This document shows positions 24,985 through 33,240 of a DNA stretch of 64,000 nt, piece after piece. Position 1 is the stretch's first letter. Every line of letters begins with the position of its first letter. The stretch is from Kordiimonas sediminis. GTDB lineage: Bacteria; Pseudomonadota; Alphaproteobacteria; Sphingomonadales; Kordiimonadaceae. Location: NCBI RefSeq assembly GCF_014656395.1, contig NZ_BNCI01000001.1, positions 124,001 to 188,000 of the forward strand, written 5' to 3'. Below the pieces are notes generated by a model that was not told the origin of the DNA, searched no databases, and was given only the letters and a program-made list of their open reading frames with translations. The position numbers were made by a program, and so were the translations under genes.

Positions 24985-26211
24985 ATGAGTGATAGGAAAA
25001 ATACACCTGTGGGATCTCGCGAAACATTCGCAGCCTATATATGTGATGAACTAAGCAGCCAGCTAATCGCCCCGCATGCAAATGACCGGGGCTGGAACCC
25101 TGAAATGATATTCCAGGGTGGTATTGCAGCCGCCGTTAGGGCGCTGGGCGCCATGAGTTGCCCGGAAGTCTTAATCGTAGATATTTCTGACAGCCCCGAC
25201 CCTCGGGAAGACATGCAGGCACTGGCCGAAGTATGTGAGGCCGATACTGTCGTGATCGTTCTTGGCACGATTAATGACGTGACTTTATACCGGGACCTGC
25301 TGCAGGCTGGTGTACTGGACTATATTGTCAAACCTCTCACGTCAGAGATCGTTCACGAAGTCCTGATGGCAGCAGAAGATGCACTTCATCTGGATGAAGA
25401 CGCAGGTGATCAGGCGCAGGATCCCAACAGTCAAAAGCGCATTGTCTGTGTAGATGCTCGCGGCGGTTTGGGTTCGTCTACACTTGCCGCAAACCTGGCA
25501 TGGATACGCTCCTCAGAGCTGCGAGAGCCGACAATCCTTCTGGATATGGATACATATTTTGGTACATCTTGCCTTCAGTTTGACATTGAGCCTGGTCGCG
25601 GCCTGGCTGATGCACTGGAAAACCCGGACCGGGTGGATACGCTTTTCCTGGAACGTGCCGTTGTAAAACCCAATGACAGGCTTTCTGTTCTAGCCGCAGA
25701 AGCCCCTATTGGGTCAATGGAACAACCACCAGCAGATGCGTTGGAACGCCTTATGGAAGCGTTAGGCGAAAATTATCAGACAGTCATTGCTGACATTCCG
25801 CGGAATATCATGGGCAGCAACCCAGATATTCTTACCGGTGCGACAGATGTTATTATTGTTACCGACCTTAGTCTTGCTGCTGCGCGCGACTGTATTCGCA
25901 TCCGGACGCACATTTTGAATTATTCACCAGCTGCACGCATTCACCTTATTCAGGGAATGCAGGGCAGATCACCGGACGAAGTGAACAAGGTCGATTTTGA
26001 AAATTCCGTGGAAATGAAGATTGTCGCGGAGATTCCATTTGATTCAAAGGCAATGCTTACAGCGGCTCAAAAAGGCTCTGTCTTGGTTGATGCGGCACCA
26101 TCATCCAGACTTTCAGGTGCTATTCATGATATTTCGTCTCTCTTCGGAGCGAATGAACGCGAATCATCTGCAAAACCAAAGTCATGGATGAAGAAAATTC
26201 TTTCGAGGTAA
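24985..26211 (+). CDS. cpaE: Pilus polar-localisation ATPase CpaE/TadZ
   Basis: 408 residues. The N-terminal part (about 1-130) is an atypical receiver-like domain (ALGAMSCPEVLIVDISDSPDP, DYIVKPLT). The C-terminal part is a MinD/ParA-like ATPase with the deviant Walker A as CVDARGGLGSSTLAANLAW: it has no Lys in the usual GKGGVGKT position, which fits the TadZ subfamily. It positions the pilus machine at the cell pole. Confidence 0.92.
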   Translation: MSDRKNTPVGSRETFAAYICDELSSQLIAPHANDRGWNPEMIFQGGIAAAVRALGAMSCPEVLIVDISDSPDPREDMQALAEVCEADTVVIVLGTINDVTLYRDLLQAGVLDYIVKPLTSEIVHEVLMAAEDALHLDEDAGDQAQDPNSQKRIVCVDARGGLGSSTLAANLAWIRSSELREPTILLDMDTYFGTSCLQFDIEPGRGLADALENPDRVDTLFLERAVVKPNDRLSVLAAEAPIGSMEQPPADALERLMEALGENYQTVIADIPRNIMGSNPDILTGATDVIIVTDLSLAAARDCIRIRTHILNYSPAARIHLIQGMQGRSPDEVNKVDFENSVEMKIVAEIPFDSKAMLTAAQKGSVLVDAAPSSRLSGAIHDISSLFGANERESSAKPKSWMKKILSR

Positions 26212-26267
26212 GGAAGATTACAGTTCGAAACACTGTGACTATAAGTAGTGGGTAGGGATATAAAACA

Positions 26268-27998
26268 ATGAAGCCTCAGGCATTTGGCAAAAAACAGAAA
26301 GGCACACGACGTTCTTCGGGCGGCTTTGGGCGTGGATTAACCCCGTCTCCACAACAGTCAGAACCAAAAGAACTTGACCTTGATTCGCTCAGTTCCTCAC
26401 CAGAGGCTGAGAAAATCCTTGCTGTTAGCCAAGACCTGGAGCCGACCTCAACTGCTGCTGCTGAGACAGTAGACATGCTTGCAGATCTTGCTGAAGAACG
26501 CTTGGGAACACAGTTCTCCAAGGCTGACATTCGCATGGCAACGCAGGCAGAAGTCCTGAATAAACTTGGCGCGCTTGTGGACGATATATCCTCGGCAAAT
26601 GCTATTGTCCCGTCCGATCAGCAGCGGTCAGATATTATTACCTATCTCCTTAATGAACTGATCGATACCTACGGTGCTATTGGTGAACAAGCCAAGGCCG
26701 AAGACAAGCCGAAATCCAAGAAAGAAGCTGATAACAAGAAAACGCTGGAACAGGCTAAGGCTAAAATCCATCCCCTACTGATGGAACATATTGACCCGGC
26801 TGCCGCAGCGGAATTACCGCGCCCAGAACTTGCTGAACAGGTTGGTGAGGTTGTTGGAGAGCTTTTGGTTCAGGAAAAAATCAACCTGAACCTAAGCGAA
26901 CAGCGCAATCTTGTATCGCTGCTTCTTGATGATATGCTTGGTCTTGGGCCGCTTGAACCGCTTCTCGCGGACCCGGAAGTCTCTGATATTATGGTCAATG
27001 GCCCTAATCAGGTGTATGTGGAACGTAAAGGCAAGCTAACCCTGACGGACGTTACTTTCCGTGACAATGGGCACCTTCTTAATATTGCCCAGCGTATTGT
27101 GTCCGCGGTTGGCCGACGTATTGATGAAAGCTCACCGATTTGTGATGCACGTCTTGCAGATGGTAGCCGTGTAAACGCCATTATCGGACCACTAGCAATT
27201 GATGGCGCTTCAATCTCTATTCGTAAATTTTCCCAGGATAAGATTACGCTCGACAAGATGCTGGACTTTGGCAGTATCTCACCACCACTTGCAAAGGTTC
27301 TGAAAATTGCAGGGGCTTGTCGATTAAACATTCTAATCTCTGGCGGTACCGGTTCTGGTAAAACTACCATGCTGAATGCGCTGTCTCGCATGATCGATGC
27401 AGGCGAACGTGTTGTCACCATTGAGGATGCGGCGGAACTACAACTGCAACAGCCGCATGTGGTTAGGCTGGAAACACGGCCAGCAAACCTCGAGGGCCAA
27501 GGCGAGATTACCATGCGTGATCTTGTGAAAAACGCCCTTCGGATGCGTCCTGACCGTATTATCCTGGGTGAGATCAGGGGCGGCGAGGCAATTGACATGC
27601 TCCAGGCGATGAACACCGGGCACGATGGCTCCATGGGTACTATTCACGCGAACCGCCCCCGGGAAGCCCTGACCCGACTGGAAAATATGGTCAATATGGC
27701 GGGTTTGAATTTGCCGCCAAAAGCAATCAGGGAGCAGATTGCAGGTTCCCTTGACATGATCGTTCAGGTTCAGCGTCTTCGGGACGGTAGCAGACGTACA
27801 ATCTATGTAACCGAAGTCGTTGGCATGGAAGGCGACGTTATCACGACGCAGGATCTGTTTAAGTTCCAGTTCACAGGCGAAGACGAAAGCGGCAAGCTCA
27901 TAGGTGAATTCCGGTCCACTGGCGTCCGTCCTCACTTCCTAACCAAAGCAGATTATTTTGGACTTGGTCGCGCACTAATGGAAGCAATGAGCGAGTAG
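26268..27998 (+). CDS. cpaF: Pilus assembly ATPase CpaF/TadA
   Basis: 576 residues, longer than the common 450-500 because of a low-complexity, charged N-terminal 130 residues (Ser/Glu/Lys-rich). The secretion-ATPase core is complete: LADPEVSDIMVNGPNQVYVE, ISGGTGSGKTTMLNALS (Walker A), Asp-box IEDAAEL, Walker B RPDRIILGEIRGGEA and His-box GSMGTIHANRPREAL. It powers Flp extension and possibly retraction at the inner membrane. Expressed with tadB and tadC, 4 bases apart. Confidence 0.96.
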   Translation: MKPQAFGKKQKGTRRSSGGFGRGLTPSPQQSEPKELDLDSLSSSPEAEKILAVSQDLEPTSTAAAETVDMLADLAEERLGTQFSKADIRMATQAEVLNKLGALVDDISSANAIVPSDQQRSDIITYLLNELIDTYGAIGEQAKAEDKPKSKKEADNKKTLEQAKAKIHPLLMEHIDPAAAAELPRPELAEQVGEVVGELLVQEKINLNLSEQRNLVSLLLDDMLGLGPLEPLLADPEVSDIMVNGPNQVYVERKGKLTLTDVTFRDNGHLLNIAQRIVSAVGRRIDESSPICDARLADGSRVNAIIGPLAIDGASISIRKFSQDKITLDKMLDFGSISPPLAKVLKIAGACRLNILISGGTGSGKTTMLNALSRMIDAGERVVTIEDAAELQLQQPHVVRLETRPANLEGQGEITMRDLVKNALRMRPDRIILGEIRGGEAIDMLQAMNTGHDGSMGTIHANRPREALTRLENMVNMAGLNLPPKAIREQIAGSLDMIVQVQRLRDGSRRTIYVTEVVGMEGDVITTQDLFKFQFTGEDESGKLIGEFRSTGVRPHFLTKADYFGLGRALMEAMSE

Positions 27999-28002
27999 AG
28001 GC

Positions 28003-28989
28003 ATGCAATTTAGTAATACCGACATTATTCTACTTGCGTCCGGCTTAGGACTGCTGATTGTTCTTGGAGCCGTTTATTTCCTTATGGAAACGCTGAACGG
28101 TACGCGCAAACAAAACTCCCGCAAGCTGGAAATGTTCAAAGCCAAGTTTGGCAATATGCCTATGTCAGCCAAGGCGCGTTCTATTCGCGTCAAGTCTGAT
28201 GAAGAAGGCCTGTCGGCAATGTTGGCTAAACTATTGCCCAACAAAGACATCATTGAACAGCGGTTGAAGAAAACCGGCAAAGATATTTCACTGCCACAAT
28301 ATGCTCTCTTCAATGCATTTGCTGCGATTGGAGCCTTCTTTGTCTTTATGGTCGTACTGCAACTTATGCCGATTTTGGCAATTGCACTATCAATCATCGT
28401 TGGTGTGGGTCTGCCGCACATGATCATTGGTAAAATGGTTAGCTCGCGCATGGAAAGATTCACTGCCCAGTTTCCAGAAGCACTTGACCTTATGGTCCGT
28501 GGTTTGAAGTCCGGTCTGCCTGTTAACGAGACTATCATTTCTGTGGCCGAAGAGGTAGAGGCCCCCACGGGCGCTGAGTTCCGCAAAATTGCTGATGCCA
28601 TGCGCTTCGGCACACCTTTGGAACAAGCTCTGTGGGAAGCAAGTGACCGTCTTGATACAGCTGACTTTAAGTTTTTTGTTATTAGTCTGGTCGTGCAGAG
28701 GGAAACAGGGGGTAACCTTGGTGAAACCCTTGGTAACCTATCAAACATTCTTCGCGCCCGTCAGGCGATGAAGCTTAAAATCGCCGCTCTGTCATCAGAA
28801 GCCAAAGCATCTGCATGGATTGTCGGACTTCTGCCGTTTATCATGGCTGTCGTCCTGCTCATGCTCAATTATGATTATGCAATCATATTATATACCGATC
28901 CGCGTGCGCAGATGGTCGGCATTGGCGCTTTGCTCTGGATGGCTATCGGGGTCTTCATTATGGCGCGTATGATTGATTTCGATGTTTAG
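28003..28989 (+). CDS. tadB: Inner-membrane platform protein TadB
   Basis: 328 residues with an N-terminal transmembrane helix (IILLASGLGLLIVLGAVYFL), a pair of helices near 100-145, the T2SF (GspF-like) domain with FPEALDLMVRGLKSGLPVNE and VVQRETGGNLGETLGNLSNI, and C-terminal helices. TadB and TadC form the membrane platform that CpaF acts on. Starts 4 bases after cpaF. Confidence 0.94.
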   Translation: MQFSNTDIILLASGLGLLIVLGAVYFLMETLNGTRKQNSRKLEMFKAKFGNMPMSAKARSIRVKSDEEGLSAMLAKLLPNKDIIEQRLKKTGKDISLPQYALFNAFAAIGAFFVFMVVLQLMPILAIALSIIVGVGLPHMIIGKMVSSRMERFTAQFPEALDLMVRGLKSGLPVNETIISVAEEVEAPTGAEFRKIADAMRFGTPLEQALWEASDRLDTADFKFFVISLVVQRETGGNLGETLGNLSNILRARQAMKLKIAALSSEAKASAWIVGLLPFIMAVVLLMLNYDYAIILYTDPRAQMVGIGALLWMAIGVFIMARMIDFDV

Positions 28990-29008
28990 GGATTAAGGCA
29001 CAGAAACG

Positions 29009-29974
29009 ATGACTGAAATTTTTGGAATCCCAACGATTGATATTATCTCTTTTGCAGCAGGTGCCGTTGCCTTGCTGTTTTTGATTGTGATTTATCAGGC
29101 TTCTCTTGCTCGTGATCCAATGAAAGACAGAATCAAAGCACTGCAAGGCAGGCGGGATGAGCTGAAAGCTGGCTTAATTCGCACAAACCCGCGCAAATCC
29201 AGCATCAAAAAAACTGACAGTATTGATATGCTGCGCAGTATCGCAGACAAGCTGAAGCTGTTGCAGGATGAGAAGACCCAGCAGCTTACTATGTCACTGG
29301 CTCAAGCCGGATACCGTAGTAATGATGCATTGGTGATTTTTCAGATATCCCGTTTGGTGATGCCTGTCGTGATGGGTGTTACTGGTATCATCATGTTTTA
29401 CGGCCTGAATGTAATGCCGGACCATGCCACGTATCATCCATTCTATGCAGCCGGTATGGTTTTTCTGGGCTTTAAAATGCCGGATATCTATGTCACCAAT
29501 ATGAAGCAGAAACGGTCTGATGCAATTCGTCTGGGCCTGCCTGATGCGCTTGACCTGTTGGTCGTCTGTGCCGAAGCAGGCTTAACTTTGGACTCTGGCT
29601 TGCACCGTGTTGCCTCGGAACTCGGGCGCGCCAGCCCAGAACTTGCTGAAGAGTTCTCACTGGCTGCAATTGAGCTGGGCTTCCTGCCTGAACGAAAACA
29701 AGCCCTTTTAAACCTGGCTAACAGGATTGACCTTCCGACCATTCGCGGGGTTGTTACAACGCTGATCCAGTCAGAAAAATATGGTACACCGCTTGCCACG
29801 TCCTTGCGCGTTCTGTCTGCCGAATTCCGGAATGAGCGGATGATGAGAGCGGAAGAGAAAGCAGCACGTCTACCTGCTATTTTGACGGTACCCTTGATCC
29901 TGTTTATCATGCCAACGCTGTTCGTTGTTCTGATGGGCCCTGCTGCCTGCAGTGTCAACGACAACCTAACGTAA
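29009..29974 (+). CDS. tadC: Inner-membrane platform protein TadC
   Basis: 321 residues, paralogous to TadB: an N-terminal helix (IISFAAGAVALLFLIVIYQA), T2SF domain with LPDALDLLVVCAEAGLTLDS and VTTLIQSEKYGTPLATSLRV, and a C-terminal helix (LPAILTVPLILFIMPTLFVV). Last gene of the cpa/tad operon; no TadD TPR gene follows here. No terminator is seen close to its stop. Confidence 0.94.
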   Translation: MTEIFGIPTIDIISFAAGAVALLFLIVIYQASLARDPMKDRIKALQGRRDELKAGLIRTNPRKSSIKKTDSIDMLRSIADKLKLLQDEKTQQLTMSLAQAGYRSNDALVIFQISRLVMPVVMGVTGIIMFYGLNVMPDHATYHPFYAAGMVFLGFKMPDIYVTNMKQKRSDAIRLGLPDALDLLVVCAEAGLTLDSGLHRVASELGRASPELAEEFSLAAIELGFLPERKQALLNLANRIDLPTIRGVVTTLIQSEKYGTPLATSLRVLSAEFRNERMMRAEEKAARLPAILTVPLILFIMPTLFVVLMGPAACSVNDNLT

Positions 29975-30194
29975 GCTCGGCATAGGCACGAAACAATTGG
30001 CTCCGACATTATCCTATCTGGGTGATTCGGGGCTTTATTCTGCACAGTCCCAAAATGGACCAACTTCTAATCTAACGATTAAGCAGGTATGGTTAACAGG
30101 GCCATGCTACCCCGGTTTTCGATAACATTTCAGGTCAGAAAGCGTTATTTGTAAAGAGAATCGTTGACCCAAGCGCCCAAAAATGGTCTTTTAG

Positions 30195-30306
30195 GAATTG
30201 AGAGCGGACGCGACTCGACTGCGTCCACTCCTATTGTGATTACCTTTGTAATCACAATATCCTCGCTGTCGTGACTCGGGCCGGGTATTTACCCGGCCAT
30301 TTTTTT
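30195..30306 (+). ncRNA. Candidate structured RNA (three hairpins) upstream of oxyR
   Basis: Three consecutive perfect stems: GGACGC/GCGTCC (30206-30226), ATTGTGATTAC/GTAATCACAAT (30233-30258, 4-base loop) and GGCCGGGT/ACCCGGCC (30279-30298) with a T-tract. No reading frame covers the region. It may be an independent small RNA, or the structured 3' end of the tad operon, whose last stop is 220 bases upstream. A TTGACC at 30162-30167 lies upstream, but no good -10 follows it. The gap 29975-30194 otherwise shows nothing. Confidence 0.4.
30279..30306 (+). terminator. Strong Rho-independent terminator before oxyR
   Basis: GGCCGGGT-ATTT-ACCCGGCC then A and seven T residues. It ends whatever transcript comes from the left (tad operon or the RNA candidate) before oxyR. 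Confidence 0.9.
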
Positions 30307-30393
30307 GACCACATTCAATTCTGATGGTCGTCACCAGCATATACATGCACAGTATTCTCGATTTTAGAAAGAACCCCGCCACCCTTATATTTC

Positions 30394-30422
30394 TTGTCAA
30401 ATGCATGTATCTATTTATTATT
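30394..30422 (+). promoter_or_regulatory. Possible oxyR promoter
   Basis: TTGTCA (30394-30399), 17 bases, then ATTATT (30417-30422), about 40 bases before the oxyR start. Moderate match to sigma-70 sites. Confidence 0.35.
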
Positions 30423-30462
30423 GCTATACACATTAAACTGACAAAATTAATCGAGCCACTGA

Positions 30463-31362
30463 ATGAATTTTCCTCCGACCTTCAAGCAACTAAAATATTT
30501 GGTGATGCTCCATAAGACCTTGCACTTTGGCAAAGCTGCCGAGATGAGCCATGTCACACAGTCAACATTGAGTGCTGGCATTCAAGAGCTTGAGAACCTT
30601 CTTGGCCTGCAGCTTGTAGAACGCACCAAACGGTCGGTCATGTTTACTGATATTGGCAACAAAATTGTCAGCCGTGCACAAAATATTCTGAATGAGATTG
30701 AAGATCTGACGGACCTTGCAGCCACGGCTAAGAACCCTCTGTTCGGTACGCTCCGCATGGGGATTATCCCAACCATTGCACCATTCCTGCTACCGCGGAT
30801 TATGCCTGCTTTAGGAAAGTCTCTGCCGAACCTGGAATTTCATCTGCGAGAGGATAAATCACAGACCCTGTGCGACATGATGCGTGCCGGAGAACTGGAT
30901 GTAATTCTATTTGCACTGCCGTTTGATTGTGGCGATGTAAGCGAGATGCCTCTGTTTGAAGACCCCTTCTATGCGGCCTTCCCGCTTGGGGCAAACGCAC
31001 CAGAGCATCTGACCTCCAGCAGGCTGGATAAAGAACGCCTGCTACTTCTGGAAGAAGGTCACTGCCTGCGGGACCATGCGCTGTCGGCCTGCCGTCTGGT
31101 TGGAAAGAACGCCAGAGAAGAATTATCAGGCACCAGCCTGCATACTATCATTCAAATGGTGGCTAACGGTGCCGGAGTTACCTTGCTGCCGGGCATGGCA
31201 GTCGACGCTGGGATTACGGCGGGCGTTGATGTAAAAATAGTACCATTTGAGGGCATAAGCCCCACCAGAACCATCGGACTTGTGTGGCGCAAGAGCTCCC
31301 CACGAGCAGAGACCTTCAAAGCCGTTGGAAACTGCATCAAAGACGTTATGGAACCTAATTAA
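30463..31362 (+). CDS. oxyR: Hydrogen-peroxide sensor OxyR (LysR family)
   Basis: 299 residues. N-terminal winged helix with the OxyR-like sequence PTFKQLKYLVMLHKTLHFGKAAE, QSTLSAGIQELENLLGLQLVERTKRS. The redox pair is present: Cys201 and Cys210 in EEGHCLRDHALSAC, the same 9-residue spacing as Cys199/Cys208 of E. coli OxyR. Peroxide oxidation of this pair turns on catalase and peroxiredoxin genes; none of those is in the window. It is convergent with a GNAT gene. Confidence 0.93.
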   Translation: MNFPPTFKQLKYLVMLHKTLHFGKAAEMSHVTQSTLSAGIQELENLLGLQLVERTKRSVMFTDIGNKIVSRAQNILNEIEDLTDLAATAKNPLFGTLRMGIIPTIAPFLLPRIMPALGKSLPNLEFHLREDKSQTLCDMMRAGELDVILFALPFDCGDVSEMPLFEDPFYAAFPLGANAPEHLTSSRLDKERLLLLEEGHCLRDHALSACRLVGKNAREELSGTSLHTIIQMVANGAGVTLLPGMAVDAGITAGVDVKIVPFEGISPTRTIGLVWRKSSPRAETFKAVGNCIKDVMEPN

Positions 31363-31373
31363 GTACTTGCACC

Positions 31374-31889
31374 TTAAACGTCACCCCCCGAAGGTGCAGG
31401 CAAACGCCAGACCCACCCTTCCATCAATTCTGTTCGCCCTTTTGAACTGACAACATTTTCGCCCACTTCTGCAAAACCCAGTTTCTGCAATATCCGGCCG
31501 GAAGCAGGGTTATCCTTTGCAGTCCCGGCATATATATCGCCGGAGACACCATTAGCCCGGGCCAAGGCAATAATCGCGCGCGCTGCAGCTGTTGCCAGCC
31601 CCTTGCCCCGATACGCATGCCCTATCATATAGCCAATCTCTATTTCCCCGTCTTGATTGGTGAAATAGGAAACATGACCGCACAGTGCCCCGACACTGTC
31701 TAGTAGCCCCCTATGAACAGCACGACCAAGACTTTCTTCCGTTTCGTGCAGAGCCACCCAACCACGAACCCATTCAAGAGTTGGGTAAGGCGGAATGCTG
31801 GCCGCCATGGTCCACACGCTTTCATCACAGAGAAGCGTATACAGTGTCTGAATATTAGCTTCGGTAATTCTGGTCAGTGTAACAGTCAT
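31374..31889 (-). CDS. GNAT-family N-acetyltransferase (RimJ-like)
   Basis: 171 residues from the ATG at 31889; the frame is open to 31970 but that part contains the terminator of the neighbouring operon. GNAT fold with IEIGYMIGHAYRGKGLATAA as the acetyl-CoA pyrophosphate-binding motif A and NPASGRILQKLGFAEVGE at the end, as in proteins acting on ribosomal or small-molecule amines. The acceptor is unknown. Confidence 0.85.
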   Translation of the reverse strand: MTVTLTRITEANIQTLYTLLCDESVWTMAASIPPYPTLEWVRGWVALHETEESLGRAVHRGLLDSVGALCGHVSYFTNQDGEIEIGYMIGHAYRGKGLATAAARAIIALARANGVSGDIYAGTAKDNPASGRILQKLGFAEVGENVVSSKGRTELMEGWVWRLPAPSGGDV

Positions 31890-31927
31890 TTTTTCCAACG
31901 ATCTGAGAGTCTCTTTGGACCCAATAT

Positions 31928-31956
31928 AAAAAGGCCAGGATACTATCCCGGCCTTT
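31928..31956 (-). terminator. Terminator of the amidohydrolase operon
   Basis: Read on the minus strand: AAAGGCC-GGGAT-AGT-ATCCT-GGCCTTT with one mismatch, followed by TTTTTATA. It lies 22 bases past the stop at 31978. Confidence 0.8.
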
Positions 31957-31977
31957 CCATTTGTCTTCAAGCACTAT

Positions 31978-33240
31978 TTAGCGATTGAATGCCGGCGATC
32001 TGGACGGTGCCATATAGCGGTCGCGCAGTTTTGTCTGCCGTGATACCAGTGGAATTTCTTCCCCCATGATCAACACGGCATCAGGACTGGAACTGATCTC
32101 AATCGGATCACCATCCCAGACCACTACATCTGCATCTTTACCCGCAGCCAGAGTGCCGTAACTATCTGCAATGCCGAAAATCTCAGCAGGGTTAGTTGTC
32201 ATCGCTGCCATGGCATCTTCCCACGGCATGCCGTTAGCCACTGCATTTCCAGCAAATTGCGGCATCAGTCGAGCATTATTCGATCCGCTGCCAACAAAGC
32301 CAACCTTCACACCGGCCGCATTCAGGCGTACAGCATTCTTCATGGTTGCTCCGAGCGTATCAAACCCGCCAGGCAGGTTTGTCATAGCATTGACAATGAC
32401 AGGAATGTTGGCGGCAGCCAGCTTGTCTGCGACCATCCATGCTTCTTCCGCACCCGATAGAATAACATCCACACCATGTTTTTCCTTCAACCGGATCATA
32501 GCCAGAATGTCTTCTTTACGAGATGCCTCGACATAAAGCGATGCATCCCCAGACAATACACGTTTTAAGGCGTCTTTTTCTGGGTCAGGCTTATCACTTT
32601 TCTTCTTGTCATCATCACCGGAAGGTTTTTCTTTAGCGCCTTCCAGTTTGGTATCCAGTGCTGTTAGGACAACCGCACGGCTGTCACCGGATTTAGCGAT
32701 AGAACCTTGTGACAGGCTAACACCTACAAATGCCTTCCCACGCACAACAAGATCCTGGCCTTCGCCATTACCCAAATGGATCACAGCCCCCTGACCCAGC
32801 CAGAAGTCACTGGTGCTCTGGAAGCCCGTAACCGCACGGGTTACACCTTCGACACGTGTATTCGGGATAATCACACTATCCGCATTAAGGGCGGTGGTAG
32901 CATCCAGCGCAATTGTGCTTGGTGCCTTTTTCACAGTCGCATCATTCACGCCTGAATTTGACGGTACACCATCAAGTCCCAAAGCGCTTCCTGACACCAT
33001 CAAACCAGTGGTGACCCACTTGCCAGTTGCATCAATAACCCGGTAGCCAGACGGCACTTCACCACCTGCCTGTACTGTTTTAATTTTGCCGTCAGACACA
33101 AGAACGGTGGCATTCTCTATTTTACCAGAACCACCATTTGTATAGGCCGTACCGCCAGTGATTGCGATATCCTCGGCTGATACACTAACCGACAACGCCA
33201 GTGTGGCTGTTGCCGCCAACAGGGATTTCAACTGTCTCAT
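31978..33240 (-). CDS. Amidohydrolase-fold protein lacking its metal ligands (probable pseudoenzyme)
   Basis: 420 residues with a signal peptide (ATLALSVSVSA). The amidohydrolase frame is recognisable: N-terminal ITGGTAYTNGGSGKIENATV, VIDATGKWVTTGLM and C-terminal TTNPAEIFGIADSYGTLAAG, KDADVVVWDGDPIE. Where its upstream partner has the metal motif DVHSHLG, this protein reads MVSGSALGLDG, and the late HSDD site reads GSGSNN. Only two His residues remain in the whole chain. It overlaps the intact partner gene by 4 bases. It probably works as a non-catalytic or regulatory partner of that enzyme in the periplasm. Confidence 0.85.
   Translation of the reverse strand: MRQLKSLLAATATLALSVSVSAEDIAITGGTAYTNGGSGKIENATVLVSDGKIKTVQAGGEVPSGYRVIDATGKWVTTGLMVSGSALGLDGVPSNSGVNDATVKKAPSTIALDATTALNADSVIIPNTRVEGVTRAVTGFQSTSDFWLGQGAVIHLGNGEGQDLVVRGKAFVGVSLSQGSIAKSGDSRAVVLTALDTKLEGAKEKPSGDDDKKKSDKPDPEKDALKRVLSGDASLYVEASRKEDILAMIRLKEKHGVDVILSGAEEAWMVADKLAAANIPVIVNAMTNLPGGFDTLGATMKNAVRLNAAGVKVGFVGSGSNNARLMPQFAGNAVANGMPWEDAMAAMTTNPAEIFGIADSYGTLAAGKDADVVVWDGDPIEISSSPDAVLIMGEEIPLVSRQTKLRDRYMAPSRSPAFNR

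Noticed and set aside
27008-27634. A 208-codon minus-strand frame inside cpaF
   Set aside because: It is a shadow of the cpaF coding sequence, Ser/Arg-rich and without known motifs.
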